From positions 63,206,882 to 63,270,881 of the forward strand of contig NC_044549.1 of the NCBI RefSeq assembly GCF_007565055.1: DNA of 64,000 nt, in the 5' to 3' direction. The stretch comes from Rhinopithecus roxellana (taxonomy: Eukaryota; Chordata; Mammalia; Primates; Cercopithecidae). Each line of letters begins with the position of its first letter. Position 1 is the first letter of the stretch. The notes under the pieces are model-generated. The model had not been told where the DNA came from. It saw nothing but the letters and a program-made list of their open reading frames with translations, and ran no database searches. Shown here in pieces: positions 9,254-19,606 of the stretch. The position numbers were made by a program, and so were the translations under genes.

Positions 9254-10058
9254 GGGGGGGCAAAATTAATCTGGTGACCAGGATTGACTGGGAAGAGGTA
9301 CCAGGGAGCCCTCTGGGATGGCTGAGAAGGAGTGCCAGTTCTCTCTTGACTTCATCAACCAGCACGCCACCCAGAGGGTTCCACATTTGCATAAACTACT
9401 CAGCAAAACAAATGCTCTTGGAAGTGACAGGAACCCGTGTTTCCAGAAGGCAGTTAAGCCACAATTTATTGGCACTCAAGTGTGCTGCTGCCTTGGGGTC
9501 TCACCCCCCAACCCCAAAACCACACTTACCTCCATTCCCAGAGGAGTTCTCATTACAATTGTATGGGGATCCCATTTCACCAACCTTATGCCTACAAGTA
9601 ATTTTGCTTCCCACTTTAAACTGTACCTCTTTGCCATGTCCCAGCTCTAGGGCTGAGCCAAGAGGCTTATTGCCTAAGGGAAGGAGAAAGAGCAGAGAAT
9701 AAAGAGGCCATTGATCAGCATTAGCGTCTCCAGGCTGACATTCTTGACCTCTGTGGAGGGACAAGGGCCTTGAAAGCAAGGCTTTATGGAGGAGAAAAGG
9801 TATTTCTCAACTCCCCAGATCCCTTCTAGCAAACTCAAGTTGAAAGCTCCAAGGAGATCTTTCCCAATCAGAGTGACTCACCACTCCCTGAGAGAGTGAT
9901 ACCCTCTGCCCTTGGAGCAGCCTGGCAGGATCTGGGCAGTAGGGGATCTCATTAGTCTTCTGGTATAGCCTCCACTGAGGTTCCAGATCCCCTCTAGGCC
10001 ATGCAACGCATCATGCCCTTATTATTTTCTGTTTGCCACTCCATGAAAAAAGGTGTCA
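9254..10058. other. Single-copy block, no gene seen
   Basis: Open frames of 157 codons (plus, 9229-9702, starting inside the Alu tail) and 110 codons (plus, 9318-9650) overlap each other and opposite-strand frames. None has a recognisable domain. Confidence 0.6.
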
Positions 10059-10370
10059 GCCAGGCACAGTGGCTCATGCCCGTGATCCCAACACTTTGGG
10101 AGGCCGAGGCGGGTGGATCACTTGAGGTCAGGAGTTTGAGGCCAGTCTGGCAAAAATGGCAAAACCCTATCTCTACTAAACATGCAAAAATTATCCAAGC
10201 ATGGTGGCACATGCCTGTAATCCCAGCTGCTCGGGAGGCTGAGGCAGGAGAATTGCTTGAACTCAGGAGGCGGAGGTTGCAGTGAGCCGAGATCCCGTCA
10301 CTGCACTCCAGCCTGGGCAACAGAGTGAGACTCTGTCTCAAAAAAGAAAAAAAGAAAAAAGAAAAGAAAA
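10059..10370 (+). mobile_element. AluS, full length
   Basis: Both arms, with an A/G-rich tail (AAAAAAGAAAAAAAGAAAAA). The flanks AAAAAGGTGTCA and AAAAAGATGTCA suggest a TSD. Confidence 0.93.
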
Positions 10371-11338
10371 AGATGTCAAAGAACTGACCTAGATCCTTGA
10401 CTTTTGCCATTTGCAGGAATACCCCAAACATACTCATGCTGCCCTGGGAGGATGGTGGAAAGAAGGAAAATCTCAAGGCCACTCATAAAGTCAGATGTCT
10501 TTAGGGAGCTGGAGAAATTTAGAATCATCCAAGAAGTGACGGGGAAAATTTGAGAACATTAAGGTAAGTGGATCACATCGCAGGGCACTGCGTGAGGAAG
10601 TCTGCCAGCCCCAGGGGACCTCACCTCTGGCTAAGCACCATGCCTCCCTGGGCCCAGAGCAATGGAATGCAGGTGTTGGCGAGAATGTGGGTAGAGGAAT
10701 CTGAGAAAGATGCCTTGGCCCTCCATGGCCTGTCCATGGACTGTGGGAGACACCAAATTTCCCATGGGCCTGGGCTGGGTCCAGGGAGATGCCAAAAGAA
10801 CGCTGGCCTGTGATCAGGATGAACAGGCTGACACAGGCAGGGAATGCAAGGCCAGAAGCAAATGACCTGGAATCTGGTTGCTGGCCAGGGCCTGCCCCAG
10901 CCCATGGGATGCCTTTGTGCAAATGAGGAAAAGGCTTGCTCTTCTGACTCACACAGCCCCATGGGCTCGTGGCTTGGATGGCAAAGCACTGGCTAGATTT
11001 CAGCTCCTCTGTGGACACCCTCAGAGAGGGTATAACTCCCACACCACTTAGACATGATACTCGTTCCAGGACATCACTACAAAAATCTGGGTGGAATGAT
11101 AGTCCCCAGCCAGTCCACAGAGGCTCTCAGAACAGCCATTCCTCAGAGCCTGGGTGGATTCTGTTTCTCCTTCCACTTCCAAATTTTACCCCAAATTTGC
11201 ACATGCCTAGGTACCATCATAAAAAGATGGACGGCGGTTGGGAGGAGATGAGAATTGGGAGGTGGGATTCAGAGCTCTGATCGTACTTCTCCCCCTTCTC
11301 AGTCACTTAATGACTGGGTGGTCTCAGAGACTGGATAC
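10371..11338. other. Single-copy block with a 183-codon frame, no gene shown
   Basis: The minus frame at 10491-11042 (183 codons) is the longest I see outside repeats. It has no recognised domain or signal peptide, and its Pro/Ser/Gly-rich composition tracks local GC content. Frames on the other strand are also open, as expected by chance in GC-rich DNA. Confidence 0.5.
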
Positions 11339-11500
11339 AATTAGCCAGGTGTGGTGGTGTGCACTGGCTTCTTGGGAGGCTGAGTCAGGAGGATCACTTG
11401 AGTCTGGGAGGTCGAGGCTGCAGTGAGCCGTAGTTGGGCCACTGCACTCCAGCCTGGGTGACAGAGTGAGGCCCTATCTAAAAATAATAATAATAATACT
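11339..11500 (+). mobile_element. Alu right arm, 5' truncated
   Basis: Starts at AATTAGCCAGGTGTGGTGG and runs through GCCACTGCACTCCAGCCTGG to a tail that became (AAT)n. The left arm is missing. Confidence 0.88.
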
Positions 11501-11521
11501 TAGAAAATAAGCTACATTTTC

Positions 11522-11822
11522 TTTTTTTCTTTTTTTTTTTTTTTTTTTGAGATGGAGTCTCACTCTGTCGCCCAGGCTGGAGTGCAGTGACGAGATCTCC
11601 GCTCACTGCAAGCTCTGTCTCCCAGGTTCAAGCAATTCTCCTACCTCAGCCTCCCAAGTAGGTGGGATTACAGGTGTGCACCACCATGTCTGGCTAATTT
11701 TTGTATTTTTAGTAGAGACAGGGTCTCACCATGTTGGCCAGGTGGCCTGACCTCAAATGCTCCACCTGCCTCTGCCTCCCAAAGTACTGGGATTACAGGC
11801 ATGAGCCACAGTGCCCAGTCAG
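11522..11822 (-). mobile_element. AluS, full length
   Basis: A T tract of about 25 bases is followed by both arms. The TSD AAGCTACATTTTCTTT lies at about 11509 and 11823. With the preceding truncated Alu it forms an inverted pair about 20 bases apart. Confidence 0.93.
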
Positions 11823-12138
11823 AAGCTACATTTTCTTTGCATATATAAGCATTGGGCAAATAAAGCCACATCCCTGCTAAACCATTTTCTCCCTCTTACA
11901 TTTTTTGGGAGGCGTAGGTACCTCTTACAGATAGGTAGGGTGACTGAATGCTATTGTTTGTCCTGGAACTGTCCTAGATTTTGCTGATTTTCAGAATTAT
12001 TATCAATAGCACTCCCCCTCTCAGAAATGCCTCAGTATGAATAATATGGTCACCTATTAATAATGATATATCAGATGTCAGGTCTGCCTGCACAGCCCTT
12101 CCTTCTAGCTCTGGTTAACACCAAGGAAGAAGGGCAAA
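11823..12138. other. Single-copy stretch, nothing recognised
   Basis: AT-rich DNA without repeat or coding features. Confidence 0.6.
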
Positions 12139-12421
12139 GGCTGGGTGCAGTGGCACACACCTGTAATCCCAGCACTTTGGGAGGCCAAGGTGGGCAGATC
12201 ATTTGAGGTCAGGAGTTCGAGACCAGCCTGACCAACATGGTGAAACCCTATCTCTACTAAAAATACACAAATTAGCCAGGCGCCTGTAATCCGAGCTACT
12301 TGGGAGGCTGAGGTGGGAGAATCATTTGAACCAGGGAGGCAGAGGTTATAGTGAGCCAAGATCGCATCATTGCACTCCAGCCTGAGTGACACAGAGATAC
12401 TCCATTTAAAAAAAAAAAAAA
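12139..12421 (+). mobile_element. AluS with an internal deletion
   Basis: Both arms are present, but the start of the right arm is shortened: AGCCAGGC joins directly to GCCTGTAATCC, losing the usual GTGGTGGC segment. The deletion lies between GC-rich matches. Confidence 0.92.
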
Positions 12422-12554
12422 GTACAAACCTGGTGATGATGCTTAGAGAGAATAGTGATCCCTCTGGGCTGGAGAATCTAAGCCAAAGGAGGAATTTGAT
12501 GTGAATTTTGAGGGAGAGTGATTTGGAGAAGAAAAGAGTAAGCTTTTGTAGACA

Positions 12555-13060
12555 GGAGGATGTATGTATTAATTTCTAATTGCTGCATAACAAATTACTG
12601 CAAAACTTAGGAGCTTAAAACAAAAATAAATATGACCCCCACAGTTTCTATGGATAGTGAATTTGAAAGTGGCTTGGCTGGGTGGCTCTGGCTCAGGGTT
12701 GCTCACGAGATTGTGGTCACACTGTTGGCCGGAGCTGTGCTGAGTTAAGGCTTATCTGGGGCTAGATCTGCTTTCGTGATGGCTCATTGGGGTGGCTGGT
12801 GGCAGAGCCTCTCACCACATGGAGCTCTCTGTAGGTTGCTTGAGCTTCCTCATAACATGGCAGCTGGCCTCCCCCAGATCAAGAGATCCAAGGGAGAGCA
12901 GGGCGGAAGTTGCAGTGACTTTCATGACTTAGCTTTGGAAAGCACACTCCATTGTTTCTATAATATCCCATTTATTACATAAGTCAGCCCTATACAAACT
13001 GCGAATAGAAAGAGGTGGGGCTCGTTGGGGACCATCATGGAGGCTGGTGCCCACACTGAG
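12555..13060 (-). mobile_element. MLT1-type MaLR LTR
   Basis: Read antisense: TTCTAATTGCTGCATAACAA, ACTGCAAAACTTAGGAGC, ACATGGCAGCTGGCC, and the far edge GGGGACCATCATGGAGGC. No internal sequence is attached. Confidence 0.75.
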
Positions 13061-13390
13061 TGTTGCTAAGGCACAGAGGCAGAAATAGGGAGCATGTGCT
13101 CAGAGAACAAGTGATTAAGCAGTTTGTCTGGAATGTTTAGTGACTTCCCTCTATCCTTAGCCCCAGCCAGTCCTCTCTAGCCTAAGTCCAGCCAGCCAGT
13201 CTTGGAGAATAGTGACCCACTGGCACATTTGGCAAAATGAGCCTTTACAAGTTCTTTCCATTGCTGAACTCTAGAGTGAAGTGTGAGGAAACATTTTGTT
13301 TTTGCCAGCATGAGAAATGGACTGTATAGGAAGCACATTGTTGCCTTATCTAGGAGACTAAGATTGCCACTCTTAAAAAGTCTACTCCAG
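13061..13390. other. Single-copy stretch before a poly(A) tract
   Basis: About 330 bases with no recognised repeat, ending directly in 41 A bases. No AATAAA or close variant lies in the last 50 bases, and I found no TSD. It could be a retrocopy of an unidentified transcript. Confidence 0.4.

Positions 13391-13431
<41 letters not shown>
13391..13431 (+). repeat. Poly(A) tract of 41 bases, not attached to an Alu
   Basis: Uninterrupted A from 13391 to 13431, followed by CACTAAAAAACC. No Alu, L1 or other known retroelement 3' end precedes it. Confidence 0.9.
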
Positions 13432-13432
<1 letters not shown>

Positions 13433-14329
13433 ACTAAAAAACCATCATTTTAAATTCATTTTCACTTTCGACTTGAAGGCATTTTTCTCATTTTGAAAGC
13501 TGATGTATGGCTTATGTAAGTTTTACAGGATGAAAACGCATTAAGGAAAAACACACCCTGCACCGAGTTGCTGCCATTCTCTTCTAATACCTGGCTCTTC
13601 TGAAACAAAAGAAGATGAGGCTGAGTTTCTGGGAGTCTGTGGTCCTGCTGAGGAATGAAATGCAGCTCAGGTTGGGCCGACAGCATCTACCGCAGTTCCT
13701 GGCTGCCTAGCTCCTGGTGAGATCGGCATTTTAAGCAGGTTCAGGTAAGATCTGGGACACTTGGGTTTTGGAGTCACAACTGACCTTTGCTTTACTCTGT
13801 GCTCCTGGGAATACTAGCCCTTTTCTGGATTTTTCTCCACCCTTAGCTAACATGTTAACAATGTGTAATATCCTTGTCTTAAGTATTGTTATCACTTAAA
13901 ACTGGCTCGGATGTCCTTTTAGAGAACAGTTCCTCCATGTGTGACATTTTATTTAACAATTATTCCTTGGTAAATTCCAAGGGATACTGTGAGACAATAG
14001 CAGGTACAGCCCTGCCCATGGGGACCTTCCATTCTGGTGAGCAAGGAAAGGAATACTGAAATTTCATCCACAGAGAATCCACTCCAAGGAGAGCCTGCTA
14101 TCTCTAAGTCTTTCAGGTGGCACTAGAGTGAACCAATTAGAAGGAAGGCTGGATGGACATATTAGATAAAGAGATAAACACCAAATAAATGCAACAAACA
14201 GCCAAAATGTCCAGAACCATTTACATCTTAGGTATATCTATGATTTACCTATCTTTCCCCATGTGTATAACAAATAAATGATATCAACTATTTGAGCTCT
14301 TAGGAATACATCCTTTCCACATTTACAAA
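13432..14329. other. Single-copy block, nothing recognised
   Basis: No repeat or coding signature. The short minus frames at 13462-13686 and 14238-14420 are unremarkable. Confidence 0.6.
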
Positions 14330-14575
14330 GCTCAGAGAGTGAGTGCTCTGTATATGCCAGGCCTAGGGTTGATGGCCTCACTTGTTTTATCTCTATTAAC
14401 ATATTTATATTCCAACACATCTTGGGTAGGTCTTCTTTTTAATCCTCATTTCACAGATGAGGAAACTGTAGCTCCAAGTCAGAGTGGTGCATTCAATATC
14501 ACCCCAGTTAGTAAGCAACAGAACTGGGATTGAAATCCTGTGGATCTGAAACTCTCAACTACCACTGTGTTAGTG
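14330..14575 (+). mobile_element. MIR, nearly complete
   Basis: TATGCCAGGCCTAGGGTTG, CCTCATTTCACAGATGAGG, AAACTGTAGCTCCAAG, CCCAGTTAGTAAGCAAC and AACTGGGATTGAAATCC appear in MIR order. Confidence 0.85.
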
Positions 14576-14579
14576 CCAG

Positions 14580-15065
14580 TTACAACTCTTGGCTTTTAGT
14601 TGCCTATGGAGTCTATTTTGACATTAGCCAGAACTGAAATTTCGTTGTAGCTCCTATGAACTGCAACGGCAAACTGAAAAAGAGGAAAGAAAACAGCTTG
14701 AAACCTGTTTCAGACCCTGCATGAGGCACAGAACGAAGTCAGCGTAAATGAGAAGCCAGCTGGATTCTGCTAGTACTCAAGTGAGGGGGGCAATGGGAAC
14801 CAACTTAATTGGATGATTATTTCAATTATCTAATTAAGAAAGATTACAGCTGAACAAAGACAGAAAGGGCCTCCAAGGTGATTTAAAAAAATAAAGTATC
14901 ATAAAAAGTTGATTAGCTGGGTTGGCCCTTGGAGGAATTGGGAGGTTAAAGGGACTTCCCATTGGAGGCCCTGACCCTTGGGACAATTAGTCACCAAGGG
15001 CCTCTGCTCGCTCTTCTCTTCCCTCCCCAGTTGAAAGCTATCTGTCTGCCACTTTAGCTACTACT
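14580..15065. promoter_or_regulatory. Candidate conserved non-coding element, homeobox/SOX motifs
   Basis: A repeat-free stretch whose core (14804-14838) is an AT-rich imperfect palindrome with CTTAATTGGATGATT facing CTTAATTAGATAATT on the other strand. TAATTG, TAATTA and ATGATTAT are homeodomain/POU-type sites. GAACAAAG just downstream is a SOX/TCF-type site. CTTGGAGG and CCTCCAAGG also recur on both strands. Conservation and activity are inferred, not shown. Confidence 0.35.
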
Positions 15066-15085
15066 TAAGACTCAAATGGCCAGTA

Positions 15086-15170
15086 GCCTCCTTCCTTCCT
15101 CCCTCCCTTCCTCTCTTCCTTCCTTTGTTCTTTCCTTCCTTCCTTTCCTTCTTCCTTTTTTCTTCCTCTT
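15086..15170 (+). repeat. (CCTT)n pyrimidine tract
   Basis: Imperfect CCTT/CTTT units with almost no purines in the plus strand. The 60-codon frame through it is only the translated repeat. Confidence 0.9.
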
Positions 15171-15859
15171 TTGTTTCTGTATTCACTTAGCAAACAAACA
15201 AAGAGCAAGAAACAGTCAAGATTTACCTCCACAGTTTAGGACAGCAGTTATAATCTAGTTACTGCCTCCTCCCCACCTCCATGCCTGGCTCGTATCTCTT
15301 TTAAAAATATGTAAATTATTTGCCAGTGTTTAAAAATCAAGGGTTTCACATAAAAGTCTAGATATCCGGTTTTATTAGAAAAATCAGATCTGACAACACT
15401 GGTTCAACCTTCCCCGGGGTCAGACTCCAAATCTCTAACACTACATGTGGCCTGGCGTTGTCCAATCAGAACAGATGTCAGGCAGGAACCACCAGGGTGG
15501 ACATGTCCATGTATCCTGGCTGGAGTCTGGGACCTCTGCCCCTTCAGATGGGCCATGTGCTTTCCAGCTCCCAAGTCTCCATCTGTCCTTTTTCCTTCTT
15601 GACACTGAGGTGAAGGTCACCTGCCATTTATCATCACACTTACTTGACCAATTTACATTAAGGAGTGAGGAGATTGTTTCCTTAGCATGGCCTTTGACCC
15701 TCAGTTACATCATCTACCTGACTGGAGTTGGCTTGGAGCTTATGATCCTTGGTTCAAGGAGCCAAAAGCTTTTATTCCTTATACAAATTTAACAAATATT
15801 GGTTGAGGGACTTCATTGTGCAGTGTGCTCTAACAGAACTATTAAGAACCAGACTGTAA
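15171..15859. other. Single-copy block, no gene seen
   Basis: The frame at 15445-15792 (115 codons) has no recognisable domain. The stretch around 15320-15420 (AAAAATCAAGGGTTTCAC, AATCAGATCTGACAACACTG) looks like an old dispersed repeat that I cannot name. Confidence 0.55.
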
Positions 15860-16140
15860 GGCTGGGTGCGGTGGCTCATGCCTGTAATCCAGCACTTTGG
15901 GGGCCGAGGTGGGCGGATCACCTGAGGTCAGTAGTTTGAGACCAGCCTGGCCAACATGGAGAAACCCTATCCCTACTAAAAATACGAAATTTAACTGGGC
16001 ATGATAGTGCACGCCTGTGATCCCAGCTACTCGGAAGGCTGAGGCAGGAGAATTGCTTGAACCAGGAGGTGGAGTTTGCAGTGAACCAAGATGGTGCCAT
16101 TGCACTCCAGCTTGGGCAACAAGAGTGAAACTCCATCTCA
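15860..16140 (+). mobile_element. AluS lacking its A tail
   Basis: Both arms are present but the element stops at CTCCATCTCA and runs straight into GAACCAGGGTC. AGAACCAG occurs just before the Alu and again at its end, so a short TSD is possible; the tail was then lost or never copied. Confidence 0.9.
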
Positions 16141-16335
16141 GAACCAGGGTCAACAGTTCTGGACTCAAATCCTGACTCTATCACTTACTATGTGACATTA
16201 CTCAATTTCCTGATTTCTAAATGAGGGAGAATACTTATTTTCTTTAAAATATGGTTGAAAGGATTCCATGAGAACACACAAAAAAGGGCTTTGCAAAGTA
16301 CCTGGTGCATAGTAAACACTCAATAAACGTCCACC
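16141..16335 (+). mobile_element. MIR
   Basis: GGACTCAAATCCTGACTC, TATCACTTACTATGTGAC, CAATTTCCTGATTTCTAAATG, CCTGGTGCATAGTAAACAC and TCAATAAACG follow the MIR consensus. Confidence 0.85.
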
Positions 16336-16374
16336 AGTTTTGGGAATTAGGACTAGCTAATCATCATGTGTATC

Positions 16375-16935
16375 TACAATATGATAAGCGCTGTGCTATG
16401 CACCCATGTGTGTTATTCCATCCAATTCTCATGAAATCTCTAGAGGTATCTTAGCTTGTTTTGTGCTGCTATATCAAAACACCTGCAACTAAGTAACTCA
16501 TAAAAAACAGAAATTTATTTCTTATAGTTCTGGAGGCTGGGAAGTCCAAGGTCAAGGTACTGGCAGGTTTAGTGTCTACTGACGGCCTGGTCTTCACTTT
16601 CAAGAGGGCACCTTGAACACTGCATCCTCCAGAAGGGAGGAACACTGTGTCTTAACATGGCAGAAGACTGAAATAGAGAGAATCCATCCACACAAGCTTT
16701 TTACAATTCATGAAGGAAATTAATTCGCAGCATTAATCCATTCATGAAGTCAGAACCCTTATGATACAAGCACCTCCCATTAGGCCCTACCTCCCAAGAC
16801 TGTTGCATTGGGAATTAAGCTTCCAACACATACATTTTGAGGGAACAAAAATATTCAAATCACAGCAAAAGGTAAATAGCATTATCCCCATTTTACAGAA
16901 GAGAACACTGTTCTTCAGACATTGGATTTTGTCTT
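16375..16935 (+). mobile_element. MIR split by a MaLR LTR
   Basis: The left piece (GATAAGCGCTGTGCTATGCA, to 16446) and the right piece (ATTATCCCCATTTTACAGAA, from 16868) are consecutive parts of one MIR. The LTR at 16447-16867 separates them. Confidence 0.75.
16447..16867 (-). mobile_element. Solo MaLR LTR (MSTD/MLT1A-like)
   Basis: Antisense landmarks: GCTTGTTTTGTGCTGCTAT, AACAGAAATTTATTTCTTA, GTTCTGGAGGCTGGGAAGTC, TGCATCCTCCAGAAGGGAGG and TGCATTGGGAATTAAGC. The 5-base flanks AGAGG and AAAGG are a slightly decayed TSD. Confidence 0.85.
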
Positions 16936-17084
16936 TAAGGACCCAAGCATGATAGGAGAGATAATATATGCAGACAAAAAAAATAAATAGGGTTAAAAGA
17001 GAAAAGTACTCTACCAAACAAGAAGAAAGGAGTTAACTGACATAAAAGATGAAGAGAAGAGATTACTTCTTGCTGGAAATATAG

Positions 17085-17252
17085 CATAATAAATGCTTCT
17101 CAAATTTTAATGTGCATACAAAATCATCTGGGGAACTTGCTAAAATACAAATTCTGATTTAGAGTTTGAAGAGAAGCCTAAGATTGGACATTTTAAACAA
17201 GCCCTGAGGTGCTACTGGTCCATGGACCACACTTTGAAAAACAAGCTAGTAG
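17085..17252. mobile_element. MER5A (hAT-Charlie MITE)
   Basis: CTTCTCAAATTTTAATGTGC, AATCATCTGGGGAACTTGC, ATTTTAAACAAGCCCTGAGG and GGTCCATGGACCACACTTTG match both ends of MER5A. Nearly complete. Confidence 0.85.
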
Positions 17253-17712
17253 TGGCCAAGGAACTGGTAGCCAATCAGAGTGCCCCATTTCCGTAGCCAC
17301 AGTGATTAGTTCAGGCACAGGTATAAGAACCAATTGGCCAATTAGAGTCTTCTCTGGGATTATATGTAAATATTAGGGGAAAGAAAACCTGTGTGTCCTT
17401 CAGGACCGTTAAGTGAGGATGAAGAAATCCTGCGTTGCTTCTAGCCAACCCATACTGTATCAAGAAAGTATCTCTGTAGTAGGAAAGAATGAAGCCACTA
17501 GGAAAGAGAAAAGCCACTACAGAGCCAACAGAGAGATGAAAAGAGAGAGAAAGAATCCTGATGACATCATTTAAATGCTTGGAATCCCTGAGGCTAGCTC
17601 CATCTCTGGTCTCCCCAAGTACAAGAGCAATATATCTTTTTTTTTTTTTTCTTTTCACTAGTTGAATTGGATTTTTAACACTTCCAACTCAGAGTCCTGA
17701 ATAAATCAGGTT
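17253..17712 (+). mobile_element. Ancient LTR-like repeat (family A), sense
   Basis: Contains GCCAATCAGAGTGCC, CACAGTGATTAGTTCAGGC, CCTGATGACATCATTTAAATG and TTTTCACTAGTTGAATTGG, ending CCAACTCAGAGTCCTGAATAA. The right edge is the reverse complement of the edge seen at 3.75, 30.5 and 57.5 kb. Confidence 0.45.
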
Positions 17713-17714
17713 AT

Positions 17715-18300
17715 TAGTTATCTTAGTGTATTTGTTATCTATCACTGTTTAACAATTACCCCAAAACTTAGTCACTTAACATGGTAAAAATAAGCATGTA
17801 TTATCTCCCACAATTTCTGTGAGTCAGAGATTTGATAGCAAGTTAGCTAGGTACTTCTGGCCCATGTTCTCTCATGAGATTTCAGTCAAGGTGTCAGCTG
17901 GGGCCACAGTTATCTGAAGGCTTGACTAGGACTAGAAAATCAGCTTCCAAAGTGGCTCACTCATATGGCTGGCAAGTTGGTATTGATTGCCTGTGAGAGG
18001 CCTCAGTTCCTCCCACACTTTAGGCCTTCGGGTGGGCTTCAGGCCACCCAGAAGACCTCTTGAATATCCTCAAAACATGGAGCTAGATTCAGAGAGCAAG
18101 GGAGAGAATAAAGGAGAGAGAACACTAGGCAAAAGTTGTATTCTTTTTATAACCCAACCTCAGAAGTCACATAATATCGTTTTCTCACGTTCTATTTATA
18201 AGAACTAAGTCACTAAGAGTAGCCTATATTGAAATGAAGGGGAATTACACTCTGCTTTTGAAGGGAGAAATGTCAAGGAATTTGTGGACATATTTGCAAA
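17715..18300 (-). mobile_element. MLT1-type MaLR LTR
   Basis: Antisense landmarks: TTATCTATCACTGTTTAACA, TTACCCCAAAACTTAGTCAC, AAGGTGTCAGCTGGGGCC, CACTCATATGGCTGGCAAG and CAAGGAATTTGTGGACATAT. Confidence 0.8.
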
Positions 18301-18334
18301 CATAGTTTTAAATTGCCACACTTATCATGTCACA

Positions 18335-18505
18335 TGGCTGGTTAACTGCAGACCCAGGATCTGGATTCTTGTCCTGGCTTTGCCACCAACGGTCTGGGTG
18401 GACCCCGCATGTCAATCCGTATCTCTGAGTCTTGGTTTTCTCATCTGCCAAATGAGGCGGTTGGATCTGATCCATTCAGCCTTAAAATCCTACAGGTGTT
18501 TATGC
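18335..18505 (+). mobile_element. MIR fragment
   Basis: GGATTCTTGTCCTGGCTTTG, CCACCAACGGTCTGGG, TTGGTTTTCTCATCTGCC, AAATGAGGCGGTTGGATC. Confidence 0.75.
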
Positions 18506-18904
18506 CAAAGATACTTAAGGCCATGTATGTTGGTGTCCTTGTAAGAGTCTAATTATCTTTGCCATAGAGGTCTTCTGAAAAATGACTCTTGTTCATGAAG
18601 AACAATGATGTTTTTCATCGTAAATATAACTTGTCTCATATTGTCCCAACCCCCAAATTTCATCAAGTGGGACTTGATTCAACCGACCACTTCATTAAAC
18701 AAATCCTGACCACCTATGAATGCAGAGGAACATGTGTGTTTTACCCAGGGCCATTTGGGCACAATCACCCTGACACAGTGGCTTAATGAAGTCAAGCTTC
18801 AGATGGTGAAGATTTCAGGGTGAGATAAAAGATGAACAGAGCACATGACAACACAGTTGGTGAAATATTTGGGGGGAAGGCAGACTTTAATGCTATCAAT
18901 AATA
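18506..18904. other. Single-copy stretch, nothing recognised
   Basis: AT-rich; the 65-codon frame at 18589-18786 resembles no known protein. Confidence 0.6.
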
Positions 18905-19165
18905 ATAATGATCATGATAATGCCTTTGAGAGCTTATGGTTTACAAGCACTGTGCTAAGTATGCCTTTTATCTCTTCAGTCCCCATAATGACCTCATGAG
19001 AAGGTAATATTAGCACCATTTTATGGATAAGAAAATCGAGGCTAAGTTGAGTAGAATGAGTTGTACAAGTTTATGCAGTTAACAGAGAGGAGAAATGGGA
19101 TTAAACCTGGGCCCACTGAATGTATAAGACTGTGTCTTCTACCACTACACTCAACTGCCTATTTC
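18905..19165 (+). mobile_element. MIR, nearly full length
   Basis: TTTACAAGCACTGTGCTAAG, ATTTTATGGATAAGAAAATCG, AGGCTAAGTTGAGTAGAATG and GGGATTAAACCTGGGCCCAC. Preceded by a short AAT-rich run. Confidence 0.85.
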
Positions 19166-19309
19166 TTGTAGGTGACCAAACAGTCTCTCAAAACCCAAAT
19201 AAAAGTCTTAAAAGTAGGTCTGATTTTATTGTCATTTTCAAATTCTTTTTTTAATCACAAACTTTGGTCATCCTCTACATTTTAAAGAATGACTTAAAAT
19301 CTAAGAGAT

Positions 19310-19606
19310 GGCTGGGCACAATGGCTCACGCCTGTAATCTCAGCATTTTGGGAGGCCAAAGCAGGTGGACAACTTGAGGCCAGGAGTTTGAGACCACCTG
19401 GCCAACATGGCAAAACCCTGTCTCTACAAGAAATACAAAAATTAGCTGGGCGTGGTGGCAGGCTCCTGTAAACCCAGCTACTTGGGAGGCCGAGGCAGGA
19501 GAATCACTTGAACCCAGGAGGTGGAGGTTACAGTGAGCTGAAATCATACCACTGCATTCCAGTGTGGACAACAGAGCAAGTCTCTGTCTCAAAATAAATA
19601 AATAAA
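19310..19606 (+). mobile_element. AluS, full length
   Basis: Both arms and an (AAAT)n tail. The TSD TAAAATCTAAGAG is repeated on both sides. Confidence 0.95.

Noticed and set aside
9229..9702. 157-codon plus-strand frame
   Set aside because: Begins in an Alu tail (KKKRGGK) and continues in single-copy DNA without a domain.
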